The notes beneath the pieces are model-generated. The model saw only the letters and a list, made by a program, of their open reading frames with translations, was not told the DNA's origin and ran no database searches. The position numbers were made by a program, and so were the translations under genes. Shown piece by piece: positions 13,001-49,928 of a stretch of 64,000 nucleotides of DNA. Positions within the stretch are counted from its first letter, which is position 1; the number at the start of each line of letters is the position of its first letter. The DNA comes from Taeniopygia guttata (Eukaryota; Chordata; Aves; Passeriformes; Estrildidae): the NCBI RefSeq assembly GCF_048771995.1, contig NC_133060.1, forward strand, positions 1,261,501 to 1,325,500. The letters run 5' to 3'.

Positions 13001-13998
13001 GCTGGGGGCTTGGGGGAATGGGGCTGGGGGCTGAGCCAGGCCGGGCTGCAGGAGGGGTACCAGCAGCAGGTACCGGGGAATTGGGGCTGGGGGCTTCAGA
13101 TGGGGCTGGGGGCTTCCAATGGGGCTGGGGGCTTCAAATGGGGCTGGGGGCTTCAAATGGGGCTGGGGGCTTCACATGGGGCTGGGGGCTGAGCCAGGCC
13201 GGGCTGCAGGAGGGGTACCAGCAGCAGGTACCGGGGAATTGGGGCTGGGGGCTTCACATAGGGCTGGGGGCTTGGGGAAATGGAAATGGGAAATGGGGCT
13301 GGGGGCTGAGCCAGGCCGGGCTGCAGGAGGGGTACCAGCAGCAGGTACCGGGGAAATGGGGCTGGGGGCTTCCCATGGGGCTGGGGGCTTCAGATGGGGC
13401 TGGGGGCTTCAAATGGGGCTGGGGGCTTGGGAAAATGGAAATGGGGGCTTCAAAATGAGGCTGGGGGCTTCAGAATGGGGCTGGGGAATTGGGGAAATGG
13501 GGCTGGGGGCTTCAGAATGGGGCTGGGGGCTTCAGGGGTAATTTGGGGAGGGGGTTTCGGGGTAATTCGGGGAGGGGGTTTAATTCGGGGAGGGGGTCTC
13601 GGTGCAATTCGGGGAGGGGGTTTAATTTGGGGAGGGGGTTTCGGGGGTAATTCGGGGAGGGGGTCTCGGAGTAATTTGGGGAGGGGGTTTCAGGGGTAAT
13701 TTGGGGAGGGGGTTTAATTTGAGGAGGGGGTTTCAGGGGTAACTTGGGGAGGGGGTTTAATTCGGGGAGGGGGTCTCGGTGCAATTAGGGGAGGGGGTTT
13801 CAGGGGTAATTTGAGGAGGGGGTTTCAGGGGTAACTCGGGGAGGGGGTTTAATTTGGGGAGGGGTCTCCCAGCTGCAGGCCGACCTGCGCCGCCGCCTGC
13901 GCCAGGACCCAGATTTCAGCCCCCGCCGCTTCCCCAGCGCCCACCGCGCCTTCGGGGAGCCCCTCCCCCACCGCCCGCCGACCCCTCCCCCAAAATAA
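697..13998 (+). CDS. BAG6: BAG6 coding span, C-terminal 11 exons (5' part lies left of the window)
   Basis: Large proline-rich chaperone (BAT3/Scythe). In mammals it works with UBL4A and GET4 to hold hydrophobic tail-anchored and mislocalised proteins in cytosol and nucleus. Eleven exons were joined by consensus splice sites and all intron phases agree. They read in order: a proline-rich stretch ending [115 protein letters not shown], a basic nuclear-localisation segment ending SGMPAKRRK, and a short BAG-like C-terminus with [16 protein letters not shown]. This matches the last ~430 residues of the human protein as recalled. The ubiquitin-like N-terminus is off the left edge. Introns are almost wholly minisatellite. 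The gene converges on PRRC2A, as in mammals. Identity is very secure. Confidence 0.96.
1058..2390. repeat. BAG6 intron: exon-edge copies then ~21-bp minisatellite
   Basis: From 1058 to about 1600, G-rich repeats carry copies of the upstream exon end (about 1108-1158, 1199-1220, 1361-1398 and 1452-1474). From about 1640 to 2390 the unit is a ~21-bp motif like atatttggggctcacaggg. Confidence 0.88.
2401..2570 (+). CDS. BAG6: BAG6 exon: [12 protein letters not shown]...YLGGREPT
   Basis: The acceptor is cccctcag before 2401 and the donor is gtgagg at 2571. It enters in phase 1 and leaves in phase 0. It encodes [20 protein letters not shown] and [13 protein letters not shown], close to the conserved BAG6 region that human BAG6 carries as FFGALLSLLCQ. 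Confidence 0.95.
2571..4716. repeat. BAG6 intron: A/C-rich minisatellite
   Basis: About 2.1 kb of interleaved units around aatctccacacaaagccctg and ccccaaaaaaatccc. Strand composition is the opposite of the flanking introns (C/A-rich on the coding strand). A closely related motif reappears at 11287-11462 in a later BAG6 intron. Confidence 0.9.
4717..4770 (+). CDS. BAG6: BAG6 exon: [17 protein letters not shown]
   Basis: A 54-bp exon of 18 codons in phase 0/0, with acceptor tcctcag and donor gtgagt. The encoded [17 protein letters not shown] matches the conserved BAG6 block. Confidence 0.94.
4771..5605. repeat. BAG6 intron: G-rich minisatellite
   Basis: Irregular units of gggggtcctgggggg and ggtttgggggtctc with runs of four or more G throughout. 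There is no coding signal in any frame beyond repeat-encoded G/W/L strings. Confidence 0.85.
5606..5708 (+). CDS. BAG6: BAG6 exon: [23 protein letters not shown]
   Basis: The acceptor is cccccag and the donor is gtgctg; it leaves in phase 1. It encodes [16 protein letters not shown] and ALHVLRCT. The donor is weaker than its neighbours, but the phase fits the next exon exactly. Confidence 0.94.
5709..6600. repeat. BAG6 intron: 11-bp tandem repeat ggggctgcaat
   Basis: About eighty units of ggggctgcaat with gggatgcaat and ggggatggaat variants. The first units continue directly from the exon donor (ggtgctgctgcaatggggct). Confidence 0.93.
6601..7094. repeat. BAG6 intron: ~20-bp and ~60-bp repeats
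   Basis: First a ggttactgggggtcactggg type repeat, then three larger units containing gggggtgtcactggtggg, up to the acceptor at 7094. Confidence 0.88.
7095..7219 (+). CDS. BAG6: BAG6 exon: [20 protein letters not shown]
   Basis: It enters in phase 1 and leaves in phase 0 at donor gtgagt. It encodes [19 protein letters not shown] and [20 protein letters not shown]. Its last ~30 bases with the donor recur five times in the following intron. Confidence 0.95.
7220..9096. repeat. BAG6 intron: exon-end/donor copies, then G-rich repeat
   Basis: From 7220 to about 8193 the sequence repeats gggctgggacccccc. Five copies of the upstream exon end, gcgctcatcagtgacc...gtgagt, lie near 7360, 7515, 7640, 7845 and 8165. 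From about 8200 to 9090 the unit changes to gggggtcccaagggtgccca. Confidence 0.9.
9097..9258 (+). CDS. BAG6: BAG6 exon: [24 protein letters not shown]
   Basis: 54 codons in phase 0/0, with acceptor cccgcag and donor gtgagc. It encodes [20 protein letters not shown] and [17 protein letters not shown]. The exon end and donor seed the repeat that fills the next intron. Confidence 0.95.
9259..10103. repeat. BAG6 intron: ~34-99-bp repeat carrying donor copies
   Basis: Two near-complete ~99-bp copies begin with the exon end ccgccccgacag/gtgagc (junctions near 9355 and 9450). They then decay into ~34-bp units with cacacccaggtgagctcag. About twelve CAGGTGAG donor-like sites follow the real donor. 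Confidence 0.92.
10104..10163 (+). CDS. BAG6: BAG6 exon: [20 protein letters not shown]
   Basis: A 20-codon exon with acceptor cccacag and donor gtaagg. [10 protein letters not shown] is identical to the stretch recalled from mammalian BAG6, followed by an acidic tail. Confidence 0.93.
10245..10343 (+). CDS. BAG6: BAG6 exon: [13 protein letters not shown]...EAWAAAVPP
   Basis: 33 codons in phase 0/0 with donor gtgagt. It encodes [12 protein letters not shown] and EAWAAAVPP, matching the acidic/proline segment before the nuclear-localisation region. It follows an 81-bp intron. Confidence 0.93.
10344..10916. repeat. BAG6 intron: gtgacccc minisatellite
   Basis: Irregular units such as gacccctgtgtgaccccatg run up to the acceptor at 10916. 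Confidence 0.88.
10917..11024 (+). CDS. BAG6: BAG6 exon: nuclear localisation segment
   Basis: 36 codons in phase 0/0, with acceptor accccag and donor gtcagc. It encodes [15 protein letters not shown] and [17 protein letters not shown]. The two basic clusters (QRQRKAK and AKRRK) form the bipartite nuclear localisation signal described for BAG6. Confidence 0.95.
11025..12420. repeat. BAG6 intron: tgaccccgag repeats with one exon-end copy
   Basis: Units of cccctgagtgacccc and, from 11760, cctccctgacccctgtgcc. A copy of the exon end with donor (ggcatgccagccaagcgccg then caaggtcagc) lies at about 11165-11200. A block at 11287-11462 is related to the repeat of the 2.6-4.7 kb intron. Confidence 0.88.
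12421..12567 (+). CDS. BAG6: BAG6 exon: start of BAG-like domain
   Basis: 49 codons in phase 0/0, with acceptor ccccccag and donor gtaccg. It encodes [27 protein letters not shown] and QEGYQQQ, the beginning of the C-terminal BAG-like helix bundle. The last ~40 bases with the donor are repeated five times downstream. Confidence 0.95.
12568..13872. repeat. BAG6 last intron: exon-end copies and G-rich minisatellites
   Basis: Units of ggggctgggggcttcaaat are interrupted by five copies of the upstream exon end (gctgcaggaggggtaccagc...cagcaggta) near 12738-12779, 12870-12908, 13030-13071, 13188-13229 and 13305-13346. From 13541 the unit is ggggagggggtttcgggg. Confidence 0.92.
13873..13998 (+). 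CDS. BAG6: BAG6 terminal exon and stop
   Basis: The acceptor is tctcccag. It encodes [17 protein letters not shown] and [13 protein letters not shown], then a proline-rich tail HRPPTPPPK and TAA at 13996-13998. The tail is about ten residues longer than the human end as recalled. Confidence 0.94.
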   Translation: MQADLRRRLRQDPDFSPRRFPSAHRAFGEPLPHRPPTPPPK

Positions 13999-13999
13999 A
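13994..13999 (+). terminator. BAG6 poly(A) signal overlapping its stop codon
   Basis: AATAAA occupies 13994-13999, so the TAA stop lies inside the poly(A) signal. A T-rich stretch at about 14054-14090 downstream could serve as the downstream element. The 3'UTR would be only a few tens of bases. Position and motif are direct observations; usage is inferred. Confidence 0.7.
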
Positions 14000-14218
14000 C
14001 CCCGCCCCTCCCCCACCCTTCAATTTCCTCCATTTTGGGGCTTTTCCGAACTCAGTTTTGATCGTTTTTATCGATTTTTTTTCTTTATCAAAGGTGGGGG
14101 AGGGGAAATAAGCCACGCCCCCCCGCGAAGGGGGCGGGGCCACGCGGGAGGGGGAGGGGCTTAACGCGCGGCCCCTCCCCCACCCGCATAAATATTTTTG
14201 GGGGGGGGGGTTTGGGGG
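13999..14218. other. Convergent BAG6/PRRC2A 3' junction
   Basis: About 220 bp separate the BAG6 stop from the PRRC2A stop. Both 3'UTRs must fit or overlap here. On the minus strand only variant signals of the GATAAA type are seen (about 14069-14093). No other gene is visible. Confidence 0.6.
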
Positions 14219-42455
<28,237 letters not shown>

Positions 42456-42479
42456 GGCGCCGCATCGGCCGCGGGACCT

Positions 42480-42880
42480 GCGGGGGGAACACCGGGGGTC
42501 GTACCGGGAGTGTGTGTGGGGTGGGGGGGGGTACCGGGAGTGTGGGGGGGGCGTACCGGAGAGAGAGGGGGGGCACCGTGAGGGGATGGATCACACCGTG
42601 AGGGGATGGATCACACCGTGAGGGGCTCGATCACCCCGTGAGGGGCTCACACCGACACCGACACCGCCACCGACACCCCGTGCTCACCGTGAGGCTCGCA
42701 GGCCCCGGTGAGGGGAGTGGGGGGGGGGAGAACCGAGCGCACCGGAGAGCACCGGGAAAGGGGGGGATACAACCGCCACCCCTTCCCCACACACCCGGAC
42801 CCCACCCCAAATTAACGGGACCCGCCCCCTCCCGTTAAGCGCCCGGTGTGAGGAGTGTGAGGGGAATGAAGGGGGGGGGG
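42480..42880. other. PRRC2A leader region
   Basis: Upstream of the start codon: CpG-rich sequence with a small tandem repeat accgtgaggggatggatcac at 42585-42640. A 5' noncoding exon boundary cannot be fixed from sequence alone. Confidence 0.4.
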
Positions 42881-43370
42881 GGGCGTGAGGGGAGAGGGGG
42901 GGGGGTCGCCGTTCCAAGATGGCGGCGGCGCCGGCGCAGCCGCGGCCCGGTCGCGGTTTGGATCCATCTCCCCTCCCCGTTCATTCCCGCTCCCGTTACC
43001 GACCTGTCCGCCCCGGGCGGGCTCCGCGATGGCGTCGGCAAACTCGGGGGGCCGCGGATGGGGCGAGCGGGCGCCGGATGGCGGCGGATTCCGCTGCCCC
43101 CCCCCCGCCTTTTTTTTTTTTTTTTTTTTTTCCCCCCTCTCTTTTCCCTCCCTCACGGCCCGCGGGGGCCTCCGCGCATGCGCCGGGCGCGCGGGGAAAG
43201 GGACGCGCCGCGATTGGCTGCGCCCCTCGCGCGCGGGCCAAACCAATGCGAGGCGCCCCCTCTTCACCCCCTCACATTGAGCGGAGTGGTGCGGTCCGCG
43301 CTACAGCGCCCTCTAGCGGCGCCGCGCGTTGCCACGGTAACCGGAGGCCCCCCCCCCCCCCGTCCGCCAT
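42880..43370 (-). promoter_or_regulatory. PRRC2A CpG-island promoter
   Basis: A non-repetitive CpG-rich block. It contains a YY1-type word aagatggcggc (about 42916-42926), an NRF1-like gcgcatgcgcc (about 43174-43184) and CCAAT boxes in both orientations (gattggct near 43213, accaatgc near 43240). A ~22-T run sits at about 43110-43131. The motifs are seen directly; promoter function is inferred from position upstream of PRRC2A. Confidence 0.65.
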
Positions 43371-44770
43371 TACCGGGGGGAACTGGGGACACTGGGAGGG
43401 ACTGGGAAACACCGGGGACGTTCCCCGCTATAAAAACACACAAAAAAACCCCACATTTCCCTCAGGATTCCTCTTTATTGGCGCTTTCCCCGCCGGTAAT
43501 CGCGCGGGGGATCAATAAATTACCGGAGCCCCCCCCCCCCGTCCGCCATTACCGGGGGGAACTGGGGACACTGGGAGGGACTGGGAAACACCGGGGACGT
43601 TCCCCGCTATAAAAACCCACAAAAAAAACTCATATTTCCCTCAGGATTCCGCTTTATTGGCGCTTTCCCCGCCGGTAATCGCGCGGGGATCAATAAATTA
43701 CCGGAGCCCCCCCCCGTCCGCCATTACCGGGGGGAACTGGGGACACTGGGAGGGACTGGGAAACACCGGGGACGTTCACCGCTATAAAAACCCACAAAAA
43801 AAAACCACATTTCCCTCAGGATTCCGCTTTCTTGGGGCTTTCCCCGCCGTTAATCGCGCGGGGGATCAATAAATTACCGGAGCCCCCCCCACCCCCATTA
43901 CCGGGGGGAACTGGGGACACTGGGAGGGACTGGGAAACACCGGGGACGTTCCCCGCTATAAAAAAACACAAAAAAAACCCTCATATTTCCCTCAGGATTC
44001 CGCTTTATTGGCGCTTTCCCCGCCGATAATCGCGCGGGTGATCAATAAATTACCGGAGCCCCCCCCACCCCCCGCCATTACCGGGGGGAACTGGGGACAC
44101 TGGGAGGGACTGGGAAACACCGGGGACGTTCCCCGCTATAAAAACCCTCAAAAAAAACCTCATATTTCCCTCAGGATTCCGCTTTATTGGGGCTTTCCCC
44201 GCCGATAATCGCGCGGGAGATCAATAAATTACCGGAGCCCCCCCCCCCCGCCATTACCGGGGGGAACTGGGGACACTGGGAGGGACTGGGAAACACCGGG
44301 GACGTTCCCCGCTATAAAAACACACAAAAAACCCCCACATTTCCCTCAGGATTCCGCTTTATTGGGGCTTTCCCCGCCGATAATCGCGCGGGGATCAATA
44401 AATTACCGGCGCCCCCCCCCCACCCGCCATTACCGGGGGGAACTGGGGACACTGGGAGGGACTGGGAAACACCGGGGACGTTCCCCGCTATAAAAACCCA
44501 CAAAAAAAACTCATATTTCCCTCAGGATTCCGCTTTATTGGCGCTTTCCCCGCCGATAATCGCGCGGGTGATCAATAAATTACCGGAGCCCCCCCCCCCC
44601 GTCCGCCATTACCGGGGGGAACTGGGGACACTGGGAGGGACTGGGAAACACCGGGGACGTTCCCCGCTATAAAAACCCACAAAAAAACCCTCATATTTCC
44701 CTCAGGATTCCGCTTTATTGGCGCTTTCCCCGCCGTTAATCGCGCGGGTGATCAATAAATTACCGGAGCC
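43370..44770 (-). repeat. Tandem array of eight ~177-bp units carrying minus-strand poly(A) sites
   Basis: Eight units, each with gctataaaaac and tccgctttattggcgctttc on the plus strand. Read on the minus strand, seven of eight contain AATAAA (the unit at about 43827 is mutated to AAGAAA). Roughly 25-45 bases later comes a T/GT-rich stretch (gtggggtttttttgtgtg), the layout of a cleavage site. The array lies directly downstream of the AU-rich block attributed to the TNF 3'UTR. A plus-strand AATAAA (caataaatt) also occurs per unit but lacks a GT-rich follower. Confidence 0.85.
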
Positions 44771-44794
44771 CCCCCCCCACCCCCTCAGCGGCTT

Positions 44795-44965
44795 TTCCGC
44801 CGTTAACGAGCCATAAATACAGAGAAAATAAAGATTATTTTACAAAATCACACCCGATACAAACGTACGAAACGCGTTTGGGTAGAAAAGTCCCCGCGGG
44901 TATAAAAATGGTTATAAATAACGCAATAAATTTATATAAATATTTAAATAAAGCGCGTTCCTCGC
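44795..44965 (-). promoter_or_regulatory. AU-rich element block, likely TNF 3'UTR
   Basis: On the minus strand this contains several ATTTA-type words (tttatttaaatatttatata, gttatttataacc, gtatttatgg) in an otherwise GC-rich neighbourhood. Class II AU-rich elements that destabilise mRNA are a hallmark of TNF-family cytokine 3'UTRs. Position between the TNF coding exon and the poly(A)-site array supports this; it is an inference. Confidence 0.55.
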
Positions 44966-44989
44966 TCTCGGTTTTGGTCGGCTCCGGTC

Positions 44990-47900
44990 GTGGTTCAGCG
45001 AGGCGGTCACGGAAAAACCCCCCGGAGCCCCCCAAAATCCCCCAGAGCCCCCCAAAATCCTTGGAGCTCCATGGAACCCCCCCCACAGAACACCCCAAAA
45101 TTTTTGGAGCCCCCCAAAATCTTTGGAGCCCCCTGGAACCTCCTCAGAATTTCCATAGAGACACTCCCAGAACCCCCAAAAACCCCTTGAACCCCCAAAA
45201 CTCCTGGGACAAATGAGAGCTACTGGAACCCCCAAAACTGCCCCAAAATCCCCCCAAAAAAACCCAAAACACCCCAAAATCTCCTCTAATCCATGTCCAG
45301 CACCCCAAAATAGGCCTGGAACCCCCTGGAACCCTCAAAACTCCTGGAACCCCCAGAGCACCTGGGACAAACAAGAGCTCCTGGAACCCCCAAAACTGCC
45401 CCAAAATCCCCCCAAAAAAACCCAAAACACCCCAAAAAAACCCCAAAACAACCCCAAAATCTCCTCTAATCCATGCCCAGCACCCCAAAATAGGCCTGGA
45501 ACCCCCCAGAACCCCGCAGAGCTCCTGGAACCCCCCAGAACTCTTGGAACACCTGAGAGCTCCGGGAACATCCGAGAGCTCCTGGAGCTCCTCAGAGCTC
45601 CCCAAAAAACCCCCGAAACTCCCCCAAAACCCCCCCAAAAAACCCCAAAACACCCCAAAATATTCTCTAATCCATGCCCAGCACCCCAAAATAGATCTGG
45701 AACCCCCTGGAACCCCTCAGAGCATCCTGGAACACCCCAGAACCCACCAGAGCATCCTGAAACCCTCAGAGCTCCGGGAACATCCGAGAGCTCCTGGAAC
45801 CCCCCGAAAAACCCAAAAAACCCCAAAACCCTCCAGAACTCCCCCAAATCTTCTCTAATCCACGCCCAGCACCCCAAAATAGATCTGGAACCCCCTGGAA
45901 CCCCTCAGAGCATCCTGAAACATCCCAGAGCATCCTGGAACCCTCAGAGCATCCTGAACATCTGAGAGCTCCTGGAACCCCCAAAATCCCCCAAAAAAAC
46001 CCCAGAAAACCTAAAAACACCCCAAAAAAACCCTAATCCACGCCCAGCACCCCGAAATAGGCCTGTCCGGCGGCGTGCAGGTCCAGGAAGCGGCCGGCCG
46101 AGGCGGTGGCGGCCAGGCGGTCCCCGCGGCGCAGCTGGAACACGGCGCCCTGGTACAGGGACTCGGCCCAGGGACCCCCGGGACAGCCCCCCAAAAACCC
46201 CCTGGGGACCCCCAAAATCCTGGGAGCCCCCTGGAAACCTCCTCAGAGCTTCCATAGAGACACCCCCAGAACCCCCAAAATCCCTGGAACCCCTCAGAGC
46301 ATCCTGGAAGCCCCCAGAACCCCCCAGAGCATCCCGGAACATCCCAGAGCATCCTGAAATCCTCAGAGCTCTGGGAACATCCGAGAGCTCCTGGAGCTCC
46401 TCAGAGCTCCCCAAAAAGCCCCCAAAACTCCCCAAAACACCCCAAAAAAACTCCAAATCTCCTCTAATCCACGCCCAGCACCCCGAAATAGACCTGGAAG
46501 CCCCTGGAGCCCCCCAGAACTCCTGGAACCCCTCAGAGCATCCTGGAACCCTCAGAGCTCCGGGAACATCCGAGAGCTCCTGGAACCTCCTGAAAATCCC
46601 AAAAAAACCCCAAAACTCCCCCAAACTCCCCAAAAAAACCCCAAAACCCCCCAAAACACCCCCAAATCTCTTCTAATCCATCCCCAGAACCCCTAAAACC
46701 CCTGGAACCCCCCCAGAGCATCCTGGAACCCCCAAAACTCCCCCAGAAATCCCCCAAAACTGCCCAAAAAAACCCCAAAATCCCCCCAAATCTCCTCTAA
46801 TCCATGCCCAGCACCCCAAAATAGACCTGGAACCCCCTGGAACCCCTCAGAGCATCCTGGAACCCCCCAGAGCATCCTGGATCCATCAGAGCTCTGGGAA
46901 CATCCGAGAGCTCCTGGAGCTCCTCAAAGCTCCCCAAAAAACCCCCAAAACTCCCCCAAACCCCCCCCAAAAAAACCCAAAACACCCCCAAATCTCTTCT
47001 AATCCATCCCCAGAACCCCCAAAACCCCTGGAACCCCTCAGAGCATCCTGGAACCCCTCAGAACTCCTGGAACACCTCAGAGCATCCTGAAACATCCCAG
47101 AGATCTGGGAACATCCGAGAGCTCCTGGAACCCCCAAAACTCCCCCAAAAAACCCAAAACACCCCAAAAAAAACCCAAAACAACCCCAAATCTCCTCTAA
47201 TCCATGCCCAGCACCCCAAAATAGACCTGGAACCCCCCAGAAGTCCTGAAACATCCCAGAGCATCCTGGAACCCCTCAGAACTCTTGGAACAACCGAGAG
47301 CTCCTGGGACATCCGAGAGCTCCTGGAACCCCCCAAAAAAAACCCAAAACACCCAAAAAAAAACCCCAAAACAACCCCAAATCTCCTCTAATCCATGTCC
47401 AGCACCCCAAAATAGGCCTGGAACCCCCTGGAACCCCTCAGAGCATCCTGGAACCCCCCAGAACTCTTGGAACCCCCAGAGCTCCGGGAACTCCTCAGAG
47501 CGCCCCGAAAACCCCCAAAACTGCCCCAAAAAAACCCAAAACACCCCAAAACACCCCAAAATCTCTTCTAATCCATCCCCAGAACCCCCAAAACCCCTGG
47601 AACCCCTCAGAGCATCCTGGAACATCCCAGAGCATCCTGGATGCATCAGAGCTCCGGGAACATCCGAGAGCTCCTGGAACCCCCCGAGAAAAACCAAAAC
47701 ACCCCAAAAAAACCCAAAATCCCCCCAAATCTCCTCTAATCCACGCCCAGCACCCCGAAATAGGCCTGGAACCCCTCAGAAGTCCTGAAACATCCCAGAG
47801 CATCCTGGATCCCTCAGAACTCTTGGAACAACCGAGAGCTCCTGGGACATCTGAGAGCTCCTGGAACCCCCCAAAAAAAACCCAAAACACCCCCAAAAAA

Positions 47901-49506
47901 ACCCCAAAACAACCCCAAATCTCCTCTAATCCATGTCGAGCACCCCAAAATAGGCCTGGAACCCCCTGGAACCCCTGAGAGCATCCTGGAACACCCCAGA
48001 ACCCCCCAGAGCTCCTGGAACCCTCAGAGCATCTGGAAACATCCCAGAGCTCCTGGAGCTCCTCAGAGCTCCCCGAAAATCCCCCCAAAAAATCCCAAAA
48101 CCCCCCAAAACACCCCCAAATCTCTTCTAATCCATCTCCAGAACCCCCAAAACCCCTGGAACCCCTCAGAACATCCTGGAACCCCCCAGAGCATCCTGAA
48201 ACATCCGAGAGCATCCTGGAACACTCAGAGCATCCTGGAACCCTCAGAGCATCCTAAGCATCTGAGAGCTCCCAGAGCTCCTGGAACCCCCAAAATCCCC
48301 CAAAACACCCCAAAAAAAACTGAAAACACCCCAAAAATCCCCTAATCAACCCCCAGCACCCCGAAATAGGCCTGGAACCCCCTGGAACCCCTCAGAGCAT
48401 CCTGGAACACCCCAGAACCCCCCAGAGCATCCTGAAACCCTCAGAGCTCCGGGAACATCCGAGAGCTCCTGGAACCCCCAAAATCCCCCAAAAACACCCC
48501 AAAACCCCCCAGAATCCCCCCAAATCTTCTCTAATCCACGCCCAGCACCCCAAAATAGGCCTGGAACCCCCTGGAACCCCTCAGAGCATCCTGGAACCCC
48601 CCAGAGCATCCTGGATGCATCAGAGCTCCGGGAACATCTGAGAGCTCCTGGAACCCCCCAAAAAACCGAAAAAAACCCCACAAATCCCCAAAAAAACCCC
48701 AAAATCTTCTCTAATCCACGCCCAGCACCCCGAAATAGGCCTGTCCGGCGGCGTGCAGGTCCAAGAAGCGGCCGGCCGAGGCGGTGGCGGCCAGGCGGTC
48801 CCCGCGGCGCAGCTGGAACACAGCGCCCTGGTACAGGGACTCGGCCCAGGGACCCCCGGGACAGCCCCCCAAAAACCCCCTGGGGACCCCCAAAATCCTG
48901 GGAGCCCCCTGGAAACCTCCTCAGAGCTTCCATAGAGACACCCCCAGAACCCCCAAAACCCCTGGAACCCCTCAGAGCATCCTGGAACCCCCCAGAACCC
49001 CCCAGAGCATCCCGGAACATCCCAGAGCATCCTGAAATCCTCAGAGCTCTGGGAACATCCGAGAGCTCCTGGAGCTCCTCAGAGCTCCCCAAAAACCCCC
49101 CAAAACTCCCCAAAACACCCCAAAAAAACTCCAAATCTCCTCTAATCCACGCCCAGCACCCCGAAATAGGCCTGGAGCCCCCTGGAACCCCTCAGAGCAT
49201 CCTGGAACCCCCTGGAACCCCTTAGAGCATCCTGGATCCATCTGAGCTCCGGGAACATCCGAGAGCTCCTGGAACCCCCAAAATCCCCCAAAAAAACCCC
49301 AAAACACCCCAAAAAAACCCCAAATCTTCTCTAATCCACGCCCAGCACCCCGAAATAGACCTGGAACCCCCCAGAAGTCCTGAAACATCCCTGAGCATCC
49401 TGGAACACTCAGAGCATCCTGAACATCTGAGAGCTCTGAGAGCTCCTGGAACCCCCAAAATCCCCCAAAACACCCCCAAAAAACCTGAAAACACCCCAAA
49501 ATTCCC
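44990..49506 (-). repeat. ~190-bp higher-order repeat derived from the TNF stop-codon end
   Basis: About twenty units separated by ~120-250 bp. Each contains on the minus strand a copy of the last codons of TNF (FGVLG-D) and a TAG stop, followed by shorter ggaaccccctggaacccc units. Two units (46037-46170 and 48714-48850) carry ~45 codons of the exon (ESLYQGAVFQLRRGDRLAAT onward). These are not separate genes: they lack the upstream half of the domain. Confidence 0.88.
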
Positions 49507-49928
49507 CTAATCAACCCCCAGCACCCCGAAATAGGCCTGTCCGGCGGCGTGCAGGTCCAGGAAGCGGCCGGCCGAGGCGGTGGCGGCCAGGCGGTCCCCG
49601 CGGCGCAGCTGGAACACGGCGCCCTGGTACAGGGACTCGGCCCAGGGACCGGTCCCGGTCCCGGTACCGGCACCGGCCCGGCAGACCGAACGGGCGGCCC
49701 GAAGCAGCGGAACGTCCCGCGGGTACTCCGGGGAGAAGCGGGACACGGCCAAGCGCAGCGGCCGCGGGCAGCGGCGGCCCTGGAAAGCGGCGGCGGCGTA
49801 GACGAAGTAAAGCCCGTCCCGGGGCACCACCAAACGGTTCCCGAGCAGGCGGAACCCGTTCCGCACCAGCGCCGGGGCCACCGAGGATTGCCAGATCAGG
49901 GAGTGAGCGGGGGAGGGCCAGGAGGAGG
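49507..49928 (-). CDS. TNF: TNF exon 4: TNF homology domain
   Basis: The acceptor is cctcccag before 49928; the stop TAG is at 49509-49507. It encodes nearly the whole domain (139 residues), with a glycine/threonine insertion (AGAGTGTGTG) in the E-F loop coded by a ggtaccggt repeat. Both edges of this exon have been amplified in the flanks. Confidence 0.9.

Noticed and set aside
42900-43640. A plus-strand gene starting at aagatggcggc near 42916
   Set aside because: The downstream frames (alanine/arginine/proline-rich) show no conserved motif and run into the poly(A)-site array; the motif is explained as part of the PRRC2A promoter.
43370-44770. Tandem promoters (gctataaaaac in every unit, plus strand)
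   Set aside because: TATA-like words occur in each unit, but no plus-strand gene follows. The minus-strand AATAAA plus GT-rich layout explains the unit better.
46037-48850. Additional TNF-family genes at 46.1 and 48.8 kb
   Set aside because: These hold only the last ~45 codons of exon 4 plus flanking repeat. There is no first half of the domain, no other exons, and they sit inside the ~190-bp unit array.
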